Source of the DNA: Clostridiales bacterium
GTDB taxonomy: Bacteria; Bacillota; Clostridia; Lachnospirales; WQUN01
DNA length: 64,000 nucleotides
NCBI GenBank assembly: GCA_031263155.1
Contig: JAISGK010000078.1
Span: forward strand, 23,565 to 87,564
Reading direction: 5' to 3'
The notes below the pieces were generated by a model that was given only the letters and a program-made list of their open reading frames with translations, made no database searches and was not told the DNA's origin. The translations under genes and the position numbers were made by a program. Positions 8,455-16,546 of this stretch are shown one piece after another; within the stretch, counting starts at the first letter, position 1, and each line of letters opens with the position of its first letter.

Positions 8455-8898
8455 ATGTATAGCAGCGCTACCCTACAGTTCGGCATTCATTCGATAAAGA
8501 GCAATGTAGTTACCGTTAAAAACGGAAAGCCATGCCGCCATTGCTGCTGCCCGTGCTGTGGCCACGAAGTCTGCTGCCCTCCGGGCTGCTGGTGTTGCTG
8601 TCCGTGTTGTTGCCATCCGGTTTGGTGTTCTTCTTGTAACTGCCAATGCTGGTGTTGTTGCCCGTGTTGTTACCATCCGGTTTGGTGCTCTTGTAACTGC
8701 CAATGCTGGTGTTGTTGTCCGTGTTGTTGTCATCCGGTTTGGTGCTCTTGTAACTGCCAATGCTGGTACCGCTGTCCGTGCTGTGGCTGTCAATTCTATT
8801 TTTCGAGTATAGGCGCCAGGCGTCGATGCCCACGGTGTTACCATCGGGAGTGTTATCCTGATTGCTGGCAGAATATTAAAAATTGGGACAATGAATAA
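8455..8898 (+). CDS. Cysteine-rich tandem-repeat protein (46 Cys in 147 aa)
   Basis: The plus-strand frame encodes 147 aa of which 46 are cysteine. Residues 45-102 are three near-identical units of 19-20 aa (CWCCCPCCCHPVWCSCNCQ), with a partial fourth. Conserved His and Trp accompany the Cys, which suggests metal binding or disulfide cross-linking, as in spore-coat or metallothionein-like proteins. Support for this strand: it lies 19 nt after the small coat-like gene in the same direction, and a terminator (8946-8979) oriented for this strand follows. Against: there is no ribosome site before the ATG, so the start is uncertain, and two minus-strand frames are open over the same repeats. Confidence 0.55.
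   Translation: MYSSATLQFGIHSIKSNVVTVKNGKPCRHCCCPCCGHEVCCPPGCWCCCPCCCHPVWCSSCNCQCWCCCPCCYHPVWCSCNCQCWCCCPCCCHPVWCSCNCQCWYRCPCCGCQFYFSSIGARRRCPRCYHRECYPDCWQNIKNWDNE
8587..8796 (+). repeat. Tandem 57-60 bp repeats inside the cysteine-rich gene
   Basis: Units start at 8587 (60 bp), 8647 (57 bp), 8704 (57 bp) and a partial one at 8761, each beginning TGCTGG. The third and second differ by only three bases, so duplication is recent. All steps are multiples of three and keep the frame. Confidence 0.9.
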
Positions 8899-8945
8899 GC
8901 ATTCAATAAAAACACCGTCTAGCTTAATTGAGCAGAGCATAATAG

Positions 8946-8979
8946 GGAGTACAGGCCGGAATAGCCTGTACTCCTTTTA
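8946..8979 (+). terminator. Rho-independent terminator after the cysteine-rich gene
   Basis: Stem GGAGTACAGGC / GCCTGTACTCC with a 7-nt loop, followed by TTTT on the plus strand only. It gives the direction of transcription of the upstream pair. Confidence 0.85.
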
Positions 8980-9112
8980 GATTTGAATGTTATTTGATGA
9001 TAGGGTTTTCGTATGCTGAACAAAGAGAAAAAATTGACAATCTTAATATCCAGTCATATTTTAATTGAACAAACGTCAAGAAGTTATGACGAAAGATAAT
9101 ATTAGGGAGTGC

Positions 9113-9709
9113 TTAAATCTGCTGTACCGCTTTAATCCCCGCAAATAAAATCCTCAAACCGTATTCAAATTGCACATCATAATCTCGTTGACTGATGAAC
9201 ATCACGCGCTCGTCCGGGGCAAGCATATCCTTAAAATTTTTCAGCATTTCCGGCGGCGCATTTTTTATACGCGCCTCGTCCGCCGTGAAAGACAGCACAT
9301 AGTTGTTGAGCATATTTGAAACGGTCATCAGGTTTTCGCGGGATACGCCAAATTCCATCAGCTTATTGCTTATGCCCCGGATAATCTCCACGCGCTTTGG
9401 CGTGACCGGCAGGGAATTTTCAGCGACCACCACAGAATCCCGCACTGTCAAAAGGATTTGGCGGTATGCTTTGTGCGCCGCCATTAAATAGTCAAGCGGC
9501 GGTAAATCTTCCTCTGGCAACTCAATACCCATGCACAAACGCTCCATAATTATGGCGAACAGCTCCTGCTTGCCACTGATGTGGTTATAGAGCGCCGCCG
9601 CCTTTACGCCTAGCGCCTTTGCAATCGTCCGCATGGACAAATTTTCAATGCCGTCACGATTCAGTATATCAATAGATACCTCAATAATCGCCTGCTTTGT
9701 TACCGCCAT
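9113..9709 (-). CDS. TetR family transcriptional repressor
   Basis: 198-aa DNA-binding regulator. The N-terminal HTH is clear (about residues 5-50: IIEVSIDILNRDGIENLSMRTIAKALGVKAAALYNHI), followed by a TetR-type ligand-binding C-terminus. The start at 9709 has GAGGTGA 5 nt upstream; the frame is open 18 codons further but without a ribosome site. It is divergent from a two-gene ABC efflux system and the shared gap holds an inverted repeat over the promoter, so it most likely represses that transporter and itself, and is released by the exported drug. Confidence 0.92.
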   Translation of the reverse strand: MAVTKQAIIEVSIDILNRDGIENLSMRTIAKALGVKAAALYNHISGKQELFAIIMERLCMGIELPEEDLPPLDYLMAAHKAYRQILLTVRDSVVVAENSLPVTPKRVEIIRGISNKLMEFGVSRENLMTVSNMLNNYVLSFTADEARIKNAPPEMLKNFKDMLAPDERVMFISQRDYDVQFEYGLRILFAGIKAVQQI

Positions 9710-9740
9710 AGGCTCACCTCGGAAATTTCTAAAATCCCTC

Positions 9741-9769
9741 TTGACATTAACACCGTTAACCACTATTAT
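9741..9769 (+). promoter_or_regulatory. Sigma-A promoter of the ABC efflux genes
   Basis: TTGACA (9741-9746), 17-nt spacer, TATTAT (9764-9769). The spacer is filled by one arm of the operator palindrome. Confidence 0.85.
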
Positions 9770-9784
9770 ATTAACGGTGTTAAT
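9746..9784. promoter_or_regulatory. Probable TetR operator (two near-palindromic arms)
   Basis: ATTAACACCGTTAA (9746-9759) and TTAACGGTGTTAAT (9771-9784) are exact reverse complements. Each arm also has its own TTAAC-N3-GTTAA symmetry, so there may be two dimer sites. The first overlaps the -35/-10 spacer of the efflux promoter, the second lies over the start of transcription. Confidence 0.8.
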
Positions 9785-9842
9785 TTTATTGTAGCATGGC
9801 CTTTGAGAAAAGGCAATCTCTTTTTTAGAAAGGAATCAGCCT

Positions 9843-10817
9843 ATGAGCGCAATAATTGAAGCCCGGGAGCTTGAAAAGAGCTTTCGGGTAAAAGGCAAAA
9901 GCAAAACCGTGGAGGCGGTGCGCGGTGTCACCCTATCTGTGAGCGAGGGAGAAATTTATGCTTTTCTCGGCCCGAACGGAGCGGGGAAAACCACCTTCCA
10001 GCGTATGCTTACCACCCTACTGCCCATTGACGGTGGCACGGCTATAATAGCGGGCTTTGACATGAAAAGGAAACCCGGTGAAGTCCGTAAGCATATTGGC
10101 TATGTCAGTCAGATCGGCGGCGCGGATTTGCCCGCTACCGGCCGGGAAAATCTCCTACTGGCAGGGCAGCTTTACGGTATGAAACGGCGGGATGTGGAAC
10201 AGAAAATCCATGAGCTTACAGGGCTATTGGAAATTGACGAACTTTTGGACAGAATCGTCCGCACTTATTCCGGCGGTCAAAAACGGCGGCTTGAAATTGC
10301 GTTAGGTATTTTGCATGAGCCGGAAATTTTGTTCATGGATGAGCCGACAACCGGGCTTGACCCGCAGAACCGTGCCAACCTATGGGCGCATATCAAAGCC
10401 CTCAAAGAGCGCGGCATGACCGTTTTCCTCACAACGCATTATCTTGATGAAGCGGACGAATTGGCTGACCGCCTTGCCATTATAGATTATGGACAGATTG
10501 TAACGGAAGGCGCACCCAAAGAGCTTAAAAAGCAAATTTCCGGTGATGTGATACAATTGCGCTTAAAAAACGGGGGTGCTTTGCCGCAGGAGCTTCTCAG
10601 CGGCTTGGATTTCGTGAACGAAACACGCACAGACGGCGAAACAGTCATTTTATATGTCGGAGATGGCGCAAAGGCGTTACCCATTATTTTTGATTTGTTG
10701 AAAAAACGCAGCTTGGAGGCGGAGGCGGTTTCTCTTTTACAGCCCAGTCTTGATGATGTTTTCTTAAAGCAAACAGGACGTTCGCTCCGCGATACCGGAA
10801 AGGGGGAATCGAAATGA
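9843..10817 (+). CDS. ABC transporter ATP-binding protein, DrrA type
   Basis: 324-aa ATPase of a drug-efflux type exporter. Walker A GPNGAGKTT (about residue 45), signature YSGGQKRRLEIALG (about 142), Walker B ILFMDEPTTGLDP and H-loop in TTHYLDEAD are intact. The ~100-residue C-terminal extension after the ATPase core is typical of the DrrA/daunorubicin-resistance group. RBS AGAAAGGAATC. Its stop overlaps the start of the permease gene by 4 nt (ATGA), so the two are coupled. Control by the divergent TetR is inferred from the operator. Confidence 0.93.
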   Translation: MSAIIEARELEKSFRVKGKSKTVEAVRGVTLSVSEGEIYAFLGPNGAGKTTFQRMLTTLLPIDGGTAIIAGFDMKRKPGEVRKHIGYVSQIGGADLPATGRENLLLAGQLYGMKRRDVEQKIHELTGLLEIDELLDRIVRTYSGGQKRRLEIALGILHEPEILFMDEPTTGLDPQNRANLWAHIKALKERGMTVFLTTHYLDEADELADRLAIIDYGQIVTEGAPKELKKQISGDVIQLRLKNGGALPQELLSGLDFVNETRTDGETVILYVGDGAKALPIIFDLLKKRSLEAEAVSLLQPSLDDVFLKQTGRSLRDTGKGESK

Positions 10818-11572
10818 GCGTTTTCAAAGAAACCATGCTCTTTTTCAAACGCAAAGTGATGGAAACCGTAAGACAGCCGATGTGGTTATTTATGGGCTTG
10901 TCAACGCCGCTGATTTATATTGTGCTGTTTGCGCCACTCTTAAAGAACATGGGCTACCCGCCGCGCACAACCGTCGAGGTGCTGGACAGCTTTGTGCCGG
11001 GACTTTTAACATTATTGGCGTTTGGCTCCGGCATGGGCGCAGGGTGGACGATGATTTGGGAGTTGCAAAGCGGTGTCATCGAGCGTTTGCGCGTTACCCC
11101 GGCAAGCCGCTTTTCCATGCTGATGGGTGGTGTTCTTCGCGATGTGCTGATGTTTATTATCCCATCTGTCTTGGTGATTGCGATTTGCTCCTTCCTTGGT
11201 TTTCATGTGCATTTCGCGGGATTGCTTGTTCTTTTGCTCCTGCTCTGTTTGCTGACCGCCATCATTTCGGCATGGTCGGCAAGTCTTGGCTTGATTTTCA
11301 AGGAGGTTGGCGGGTTAGCCGCCGTGGTAACAGGCTTGCAATTACCGCTTACCCTGCTCTCCGGCGTACTGCTGCCGCTTTCCCTTGGCCCGGATTGGCT
11401 ACGTGCCATCGCTCATGCCAACCCGCTGTATTACACGGTAGAGGCCTCTCGCGTCTTGGCTGACGGCATAATAAGCAGCGCGGAAACGATTAACGCCTTT
11501 GCCGTTATGATTCCGCTGACAATTCTTGTACTGGCTTGGGCAACAAGGGTTTACCGCAAGGCAGTTGCATGA
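10814..11572 (+). CDS. ABC-2 type permease, DrrB type
   Basis: 252-aa integral membrane partner of the preceding ATPase, with six hydrophobic segments and the ABC-2 signature region LGLIFKEVGGLAAVVTGLQLPLTLLSGVLLPLSL near residues 158-193. FVPGLLTLLAFGSGMGAGWTM is typical of DrrB-like exporters. Substrate unknown; the pair probably exports a hydrophobic toxic compound. Confidence 0.93.
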   Translation: MSVFKETMLFFKRKVMETVRQPMWLFMGLSTPLIYIVLFAPLLKNMGYPPRTTVEVLDSFVPGLLTLLAFGSGMGAGWTMIWELQSGVIERLRVTPASRFSMLMGGVLRDVLMFIIPSVLVIAICSFLGFHVHFAGLLVLLLLLCLLTAIISAWSASLGLIFKEVGGLAAVVTGLQLPLTLLSGVLLPLSLGPDWLRAIAHANPLYYTVEASRVLADGIISSAETINAFAVMIPLTILVLAWATRVYRKAVA

Positions 11573-11596
11573 CAAATGGGTCTTGTAAGTGTAAAA

Positions 11597-11741
11597 TTAT
11601 AACGGGAAACTGAATGCCAGTTTCCCGTGAGACCTTCTTTATGTGGCGCGGACGGAAATTGCTGATGCCAATGGCACGGATGCGCCCGGCTTTTTGCAGC
11701 TCCTTTCTACTCCGCGCGCCAACTTGTAGCAATCGGTCAAT
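11597..11741 (-). pseudogene. Remnant of an aldo/keto reductase gene
   Basis: About 48 codons on the minus strand read ELQKAGRIRAIGISNFRPRH, the conserved GKIRAIGVSNF segment of aldo/keto reductases, with unrelated sequence on both sides and no catalytic Asp-Tyr-Lys-His set. It overlaps an 11-bp hairpin (11602-11628) just past the efflux permease, which may serve that operon as a weak terminator. The rest of the 11573-12051 gap shows nothing else I can support. Confidence 0.65.
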
Positions 11742-12051
11742 GCATTCATGATATACTGCCCCCGGATATACTGCCTCCTTCAATTTTTCTTGACACGCTC
11801 TTAGCGTGTGCTGTACTATAATCATAAACCTTAACGTTGACTTTACGCGGCTCACGCCCGCGAGGATGCTGTTGTTGCGGCGCGTTGAGCGAATAGAACG
11901 TTTTGGTCATACAGGAATTGCTTTCTCTCTCGCCACCACTGTTTTTAAGCAGTCGATGGACATAATGAGTTCTTTAGCGTATAATAACCATTATTTTGGA
12001 ACGCAATTAGATGGCGTGCATACGCCGTTATAAATATACAAGGGGGCTTAT

Positions 12052-12786
12052 ATGAATCCTGATGGGATGCAAAAAGGCGGCAAAATATTAGGTAAGTGGG
12101 ATTATATGCTACTGCTGGGAGAGTCCGGCTCGGGCAAAGGAACACTGGTTAAAAATATCAAAAAATTTTGGTTGCCAGATTTGGATTCGGCCTCAATGGG
12201 CGATATTTTTCGCGAACGCGCGAAATCCGACCCAGAAATAAAACGCCTTACCAATCAAGGCGTTCTGATAGATGACGAAACAGCGTGTCGCGCGTTCGCC
12301 AGTTTCGCGGAAGATCATAAGCCGGGGCTAATGGATGGCTTTCCCCGTAATCGCGAGCAGGCCATTAAACTAATAAAATTTGCGCGCGAAAAACGTTGGC
12401 GCATTTTGGTCATAGACATTTCATGCAATGTGGAAGTCATTTTGGAGCGCTTGCTGGCCCGCCGCCGCGCCGATGATGAGTTGCACATCGTTTACAAACG
12501 TAACCTGGATCACAAAACGCTGCATCCGGCGGTAATGGACGAAATAAAGCATCGCGCCGACCTTTTCGACGTCATAACGCTGGATGGCAACTTTGACGCT
12601 GAAATCGTGCTCTCCAGCTTCTTGCTCGCCTTGCTTCGCAATGTTGACATGCTATATTTTTATGACCTGCGCGTAATAGAAACAAAGTTTGACGTATTCG
12701 AAAACGAAAGCACCATCAACCCCGCCATCAATCGCTGGATAAGCGACTTTTTGCGTAGCTTGCAAGATCGCATCAATGCGGACTGA
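12052..12786 (+). CDS. Adenylate kinase-like nucleotide kinase
   Basis: 244-aa P-loop kinase. The P-loop GESGSGKGT (about residues 23-31) and the segment LMDGFPRNREQAI (about 94-106) are hallmarks of adenylate kinases (normally GxPGSGKGT and LDGFPRTxxQA); ARRRADDE near 142 corresponds to the R-x-DD lid motif. The rest is divergent and the C-terminal ~60 residues do not match adenylate kinase, so the true substrate may differ. RBS AGGGGGC 4 nt before the ATG. Standing alone, without secY or map, it is not the housekeeping adk. Confidence 0.8.
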   Translation: MNPDGMQKGGKILGKWDYMLLLGESGSGKGTLVKNIKKFWLPDLDSASMGDIFRERAKSDPEIKRLTNQGVLIDDETACRAFASFAEDHKPGLMDGFPRNREQAIKLIKFAREKRWRILVIDISCNVEVILERLLARRRADDELHIVYKRNLDHKTLHPAVMDEIKHRADLFDVITLDGNFDAEIVLSSFLLALLRNVDMLYFYDLRVIETKFDVFENESTINPAINRWISDFLRSLQDRINAD

Positions 12787-12952
12787 GCCAGCTCGCTAGA
12801 ATATGTCCTCACATATCGTAGAGCCGATAGCGATCCGCCGCGCTGTGATCAATAACAAAATAATTTACGTGAGCTGTATGTATAATATTTATAATTATGG
12901 CAATTATTATAGTGTATCCTTAATTTTGTTAAGGAACATTTAATATCCCCCC

Positions 12953-13660
12953 TCAAGCCTGGTCCCATCCCCCCATGTGACCAGGTTCTTTTTTTGCCTC
13001 TTTTCTTGTAGATTGAATTATGGCATCCAGCTTACCGCTTCGGCGCGCATACTCGTAATTAAGCCGCACCTTCTCGTTTAGCAAATTCATTTTAAGGAAC
13101 ATGCCAACGCAAAATAAACTTATATTAAACGGGAAAAGGATGAGTTGCAAAATCCCCAGCGCCAGCAGTAAAGAGGCAATCATCCCTGTAATGTGGCACA
13201 TGAGTTTGTTTACTTTGGGTTCATCAATGTATCGCCTTAAGAGTATGTGCCCTAGCCTCGCGCCGTCCAAAGGGAACGCCGGAAGTAGGTTAAACGCCCC
13301 CAGCGCGATATTAATAAGCGCGAACGTCGGCGCGATATCACGCAAACACCAACCCAGCAATATATTGAAAAAAGGGCCGGCCGCGTACACCAGCGGGGTC
13401 CATTTTTCCATGCTGTCAGGCATGTACAACGCGGCGCTCTCGCCAATGGGCGTAAGTTCAATTTTTTTTAGCTTTGCCCCGCAGATATGGCCTGTGAAGA
13501 CATGCGCTAACTCGTGCAGGGTCACAGCGGCAAAATACATAAGAAATTCTCTGATAAAACCAAAGCAAATCGCGGCCGCCAGAGTAATCACCAAAGTAGG
13601 GTGTACACTCACAGTCGCCGCGCGCTGGGCGTTATTGTCGCTCTGACGCGGCCTCATCAT
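12953..13660 (-). CDS. spoIVFB: SpoIVFB-type site-2 protease (M50)
   Basis: Polytopic intramembrane zinc metalloprotease, 235 aa. The zinc motif HELAH is at residues 49-53 and the third ligand motif NLLPAFPLDGAR at about 124-135, the spacing seen in SpoIVFB-like enzymes. In spore formers this protease cleaves pro-sigma-K in the outer forespore membrane. It overlaps by 4 nt (ATGA) with the upstream membrane-protein gene, in the position of spoIVFA. It lacks the CBS domain present in Bacillus SpoIVFB, as do many clostridial members. Confidence 0.85.
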   Translation of the reverse strand: MMRPRQSDNNAQRAATVSVHPTLVITLAAAICFGFIREFLMYFAAVTLHELAHVFTGHICGAKLKKIELTPIGESAALYMPDSMEKWTPLVYAAGPFFNILLGWCLRDIAPTFALINIALGAFNLLPAFPLDGARLGHILLRRYIDEPKVNKLMCHITGMIASLLLALGILQLILFPFNISLFCVGMFLKMNLLNEKVRLNYEYARRSGKLDAIIQSTRKEAKKEPGHMGGWDQA

Positions 13661-14115
13661 TGCGACGCGCCCGCTTCCAACGTTTGCTCCTTCACGGTTT
13701 CATTTTGAATTGTCCGCAATATATCCTCGTCTATCCGAAAATCATCCCGAGACAAATCGTAAAGCGCGTCGGCGTTGTCGTCGCCCTTTTCAAGACCTTG
13801 AACAATGTCATAAGAATTTAACGTTTGCTCCGAGGGCCTTAACATACTTACAAAGGAGTCGACCGTGCCGGATATATCATTCCACACGCCTTTCACGTCT
13901 TCCGCAGTGGGTTGAGCAACAATGGCGTTTCGTATCGCGTCGCTTAATTTGTTCGAATTGTCCACCAGGTTTATGATCAATATAACCGCCATGATCATGC
14001 CGCAAATCGTAAGCTGCGTCAACAGTCTTTCGGAGAATGACTTTTTCGGCGACACTTCAAAGTTTACGGGTTTTGGTTTGCCATTAACAACGCGCCTGTA
14101 ATGCGGTCTTTCCAT
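13657..14115 (-). CDS. Single-pass membrane protein in the SpoIVFA position
   Basis: 152-aa protein with one membrane segment (about residues 34-54, LTICGMIMAVILIINLV) between a basic cytoplasmic N-terminus and an acidic extracytoplasmic part. Gene order and the ATGA overlap with the SpoIVFB-type protease suggest it plays the SpoIVFA role of holding or regulating the protease. It lacks the M23/LytM domain found in Bacillus SpoIVFA, so homology cannot be claimed. Start chosen at 14115 because a GGGGGGA site lies just upstream; a longer ATG frame start has none. Confidence 0.75.
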   Translation of the reverse strand: MERPHYRRVVNGKPKPVNFEVSPKKSFSERLLTQLTICGMIMAVILIINLVDNSNKLSDAIRNAIVAQPTAEDVKGVWNDISGTVDSFVSMLRPSEQTLNSYDIVQGLEKGDDNADALYDLSRDDFRIDEDILRTIQNETVKEQTLEAGASQ

Positions 14116-14224
14116 AAAAAATCCCCCCGCGATAATTATATGTGGAGGGCACAAATTTAGAACGAATTGTTAATTAACATCGATAAGCGGATATTGGACC
14201 GCATACTTTTCCTAAATGTATGCG

Positions 14225-15406
14225 TCAAGAAAACCTCATGAACTTCTTCACAAAAAACCTCGCGGGTTTATATAAAACCCCTTCAAGCTCCTTTTGCACA
14301 AGTTCCAGCTTTTCTCTTATGGGGATGCCTTGTGGGCAGTGCTTTTCACACTTGCCGCATTTTACGCAGCGTGACGCCTCGCTCGACTCCTTTGTCGCGG
14401 CGGTATACATTAGGTATTTTGTAAACGCTCTTCTCTTACCCTCTATAGCTATGTCGTTAAGGCTGGTGAAACATGTGGGTATATCCACGCCTTTGGGGCA
14501 TGGCATACAGTATCCACAGCCTGTGCAGGGCGCAAGCATAGCGTCCTCTATTAACTGGCGTATCTTTGCGAACAGCTCAAAATCACGCTCGGTAAAATCT
14601 TCCGGTTCCGCGTCGCTGGCGATGCGCAAATTTTCTTTGAGCATCGCCATGCTGTTCATACCGCTCAGAACAGTCGTTACCTGCGGGTGATTCCATACCC
14701 AGCGCAACGCCCACTCTACCGGCGAGCGCTTCACATGCGCGCCGTCAAATATTTCATACACCGATTTTGGCATACCATTAACCAATTTGCCGCCGCGCAA
14801 AGGCTCCATTATCATTACAGGCAAGCCGCGCGCCGACGCGGCCAGCAGCCCCGCCTTGCCCGCCTGATTGTTCTCGTCATAATAGTTGTACTGTATCATA
14901 CAAAAATCCCAGTCGTGCGCGTCCAATAATTTCAAAAACTCGTCCTTGCCGCCGTGGTAAGAGAAACCCAGGTTGATGATTTGCCCTGATTCTCTTTTTT
15001 GATGCAGCCACTCCAAAAATCCCAAACTCTTAAACCGCTCCCATACGGCCACATCAGTCAACATATGTATGAGATAATAATCAACATGATCGGTGCGCAG
15101 GCGCTCCAATTCGATGTTAAACAGCTTGTCAAAATCTTCTCGCTTGCCAACCAGATAGGGCGGCATCTTGGTGGCAATCTTTACGCAGTCACGCAGCGTG
15201 CCTTGCGAATCTTTCTCTGATAAAATTCTGCCCAACAGCGCCTCGTTGCCGGCGTACATATACGCCGTATCAATGTAGTTTACGCCGTTTTCTATGGCGT
15301 ACCCCAATAGCTCGCCCGCTAATTTTTCATCCTTTGGCAAACGCATCGCGCCATAGCCCAATGTACTGAGGTTGTCGCCGTTTTTCGGATTAACTCTGTA
15401 CTTCAC
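14225..15406 (-). CDS. Aldo/keto reductase fused to a 2[4Fe-4S] ferredoxin domain
   Basis: 393-aa cytoplasmic oxidoreductase. The TIM-barrel part (1-290) shows the AKR catalytic context DTAYMYAGNE (Asp/Tyr, about residue 45) and ends normally. The C-terminal part has two cluster motifs, CTGCGYCMPCPKG and CVKCGKCEKHCPQG. This fusion class is common in anaerobes; its substrates are mostly unknown. The start is GTG with a poor ribosome site. An imperfect inverted repeat (CGATACCAA 15417-15425 with TTGGTATCG 15451-15459) lies just upstream. Confidence 0.9.
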   Translation of the reverse strand: MKYRVNPKNGDNLSTLGYGAMRLPKDEKLAGELLGYAIENGVNYIDTAYMYAGNEALLGRILSEKDSQGTLRDCVKIATKMPPYLVGKREDFDKLFNIELERLRTDHVDYYLIHMLTDVAVWERFKSLGFLEWLHQKRESGQIINLGFSYHGGKDEFLKLLDAHDWDFCMIQYNYYDENNQAGKAGLLAASARGLPVMIMEPLRGGKLVNGMPKSVYEIFDGAHVKRSPVEWALRWVWNHPQVTTVLSGMNSMAMLKENLRIASDAEPEDFTERDFELFAKIRQLIEDAMLAPCTGCGYCMPCPKGVDIPTCFTSLNDIAIEGKRRAFTKYLMYTAATKESSEASRCVKCGKCEKHCPQGIPIREKLELVQKELEGVLYKPARFFVKKFMRFS

Positions 15407-15534
15407 TCAATTAGCCGATACCAATTCTCTCTTTATTGATTGGGGATTTTTTGGTATCGTCCTCCCTTCTTTGCTTACTGCCGTGTGCCACAATAAATTT
15501 GTCCGCATCAATAATAAACTCTCGCCCCTCCAAG

Positions 15535-16464
15535 TCACATCCATCGTTTTTTCTTCAACACCAGATATACAATAAACGTGACCACCGCCATTAATACGAT
15601 AACATAAGGGTAACCCAGTGTCCAGTGCAGCTCGGGCATAAAGTCAAAGTTCATGCCATAGATACCTGTTATAACTGTAAGGGGGCCAAAAAACAGGGTT
15701 ATCATGGTGAGTTTGTTCATAGACTCATTAAGCCTCGCGTTAGATTTGCTGTCATAGGTATGCAGCAGTTCTGTAGAAAGCTCATACAAGTTGTCCGCAA
15801 AGTCATATAACTTCATAAGCCGTGTATCCACGTTTCTAAAATAGCGTTGATGCGCTTTCTTGCGCAGACGATTTTCATCCATTAATATCTGGCCGCCTAT
15901 GTGCGTAAGCGCGCGCAGAATTTTTTTAAGCGTGTACGCCGCCTTGCGCAACTGTCCTATCTGCGTAAGCTGACGGGGGTCGGAGGCGGTCATAATGGCC
16001 TCTGTCATGGCCTCCATGTCATCTTCCAGCGCCTCTAGCGTTTCTGAAAAGTCTACTGTTAAGTTATGAAATATTGAATGATACAATAACATGAGCGAAC
16101 AGGCGGCCGGACTTTCCACTGCGTCAAGCAGTTTTTTCGCGAGCCTCTCCAAACGCTCTCCGGCGTTTTCTGGCAAAACAAGCACAAGATAATGGCGTGA
16201 AATAACAACGTTTACCTCTCGCTGTATAATCTCCCCGCCCAAATTGCTGGCATGAATAAGGCTTATGAAGTCATAGCCCTCATAGCTGTCATAACGCACA
16301 TTTTCATCCAGTATGGCGGCTTGCTGCGCAATGCTTTCATCCCAGCCAAAATGAGACACGAGCTGCGGCACTTTGTCAGCGCGGCAAACGATTACGAGTT
16401 GGGCTTCGGGGTTGTCGGATATCTTATCCAGCTTTTTATGTGTTGTAATGTCGTATATATTCAC
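15535..16464 (-). CDS. corA: CorA-like divalent metal ion channel
   Basis: 309-aa Mg2+/Co2+ channel of the CorA/MIT family. A cytoplasmic alpha/beta domain and long helices precede two C-terminal membrane segments, with the selectivity motif GMN in YGMNFDFMPEL after the first segment and the usual short basic tail (LKKKRWM). GTG at 16464 is chosen as the start because AAGGAAGG lies 9 nt upstream; the ATG further out has no ribosome site. Confidence 0.9.
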   Translation of the reverse strand: MNIYDITTHKKLDKISDNPEAQLVIVCRADKVPQLVSHFGWDESIAQQAAILDENVRYDSYEGYDFISLIHASNLGGEIIQREVNVVISRHYLVLVLPENAGERLERLAKKLLDAVESPAACSLMLLYHSIFHNLTVDFSETLEALEDDMEAMTEAIMTASDPRQLTQIGQLRKAAYTLKKILRALTHIGGQILMDENRLRKKAHQRYFRNVDTRLMKLYDFADNLYELSTELLHTYDSKSNARLNESMNKLTMITLFFGPLTVITGIYGMNFDFMPELHWTLGYPYVIVLMAVVTFIVYLVLKKKRWM

Positions 16465-16546
16465 AAAGCGCGCCCTTCCTTTAAAACTCCGCCAAACCAT
16501 TGTGCATATCTTATCCGCGCCTGGGCCGCGCGGTCAGTTTTTTTAT

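Noticed and set aside
8587..8796. CRISPR-like array
   Set aside because: The units are contiguous, in frame and have no spacers; they are coding tandem repeats.
8473..8940. Minus-strand reading frames over the cysteine-rich repeats as the real gene
   Set aside because: The upstream gene, close spacing and terminator orientation favour the plus strand; the minus frames have neither a ribosome site that I can see nor a terminator. Kept as an open question in the findings.
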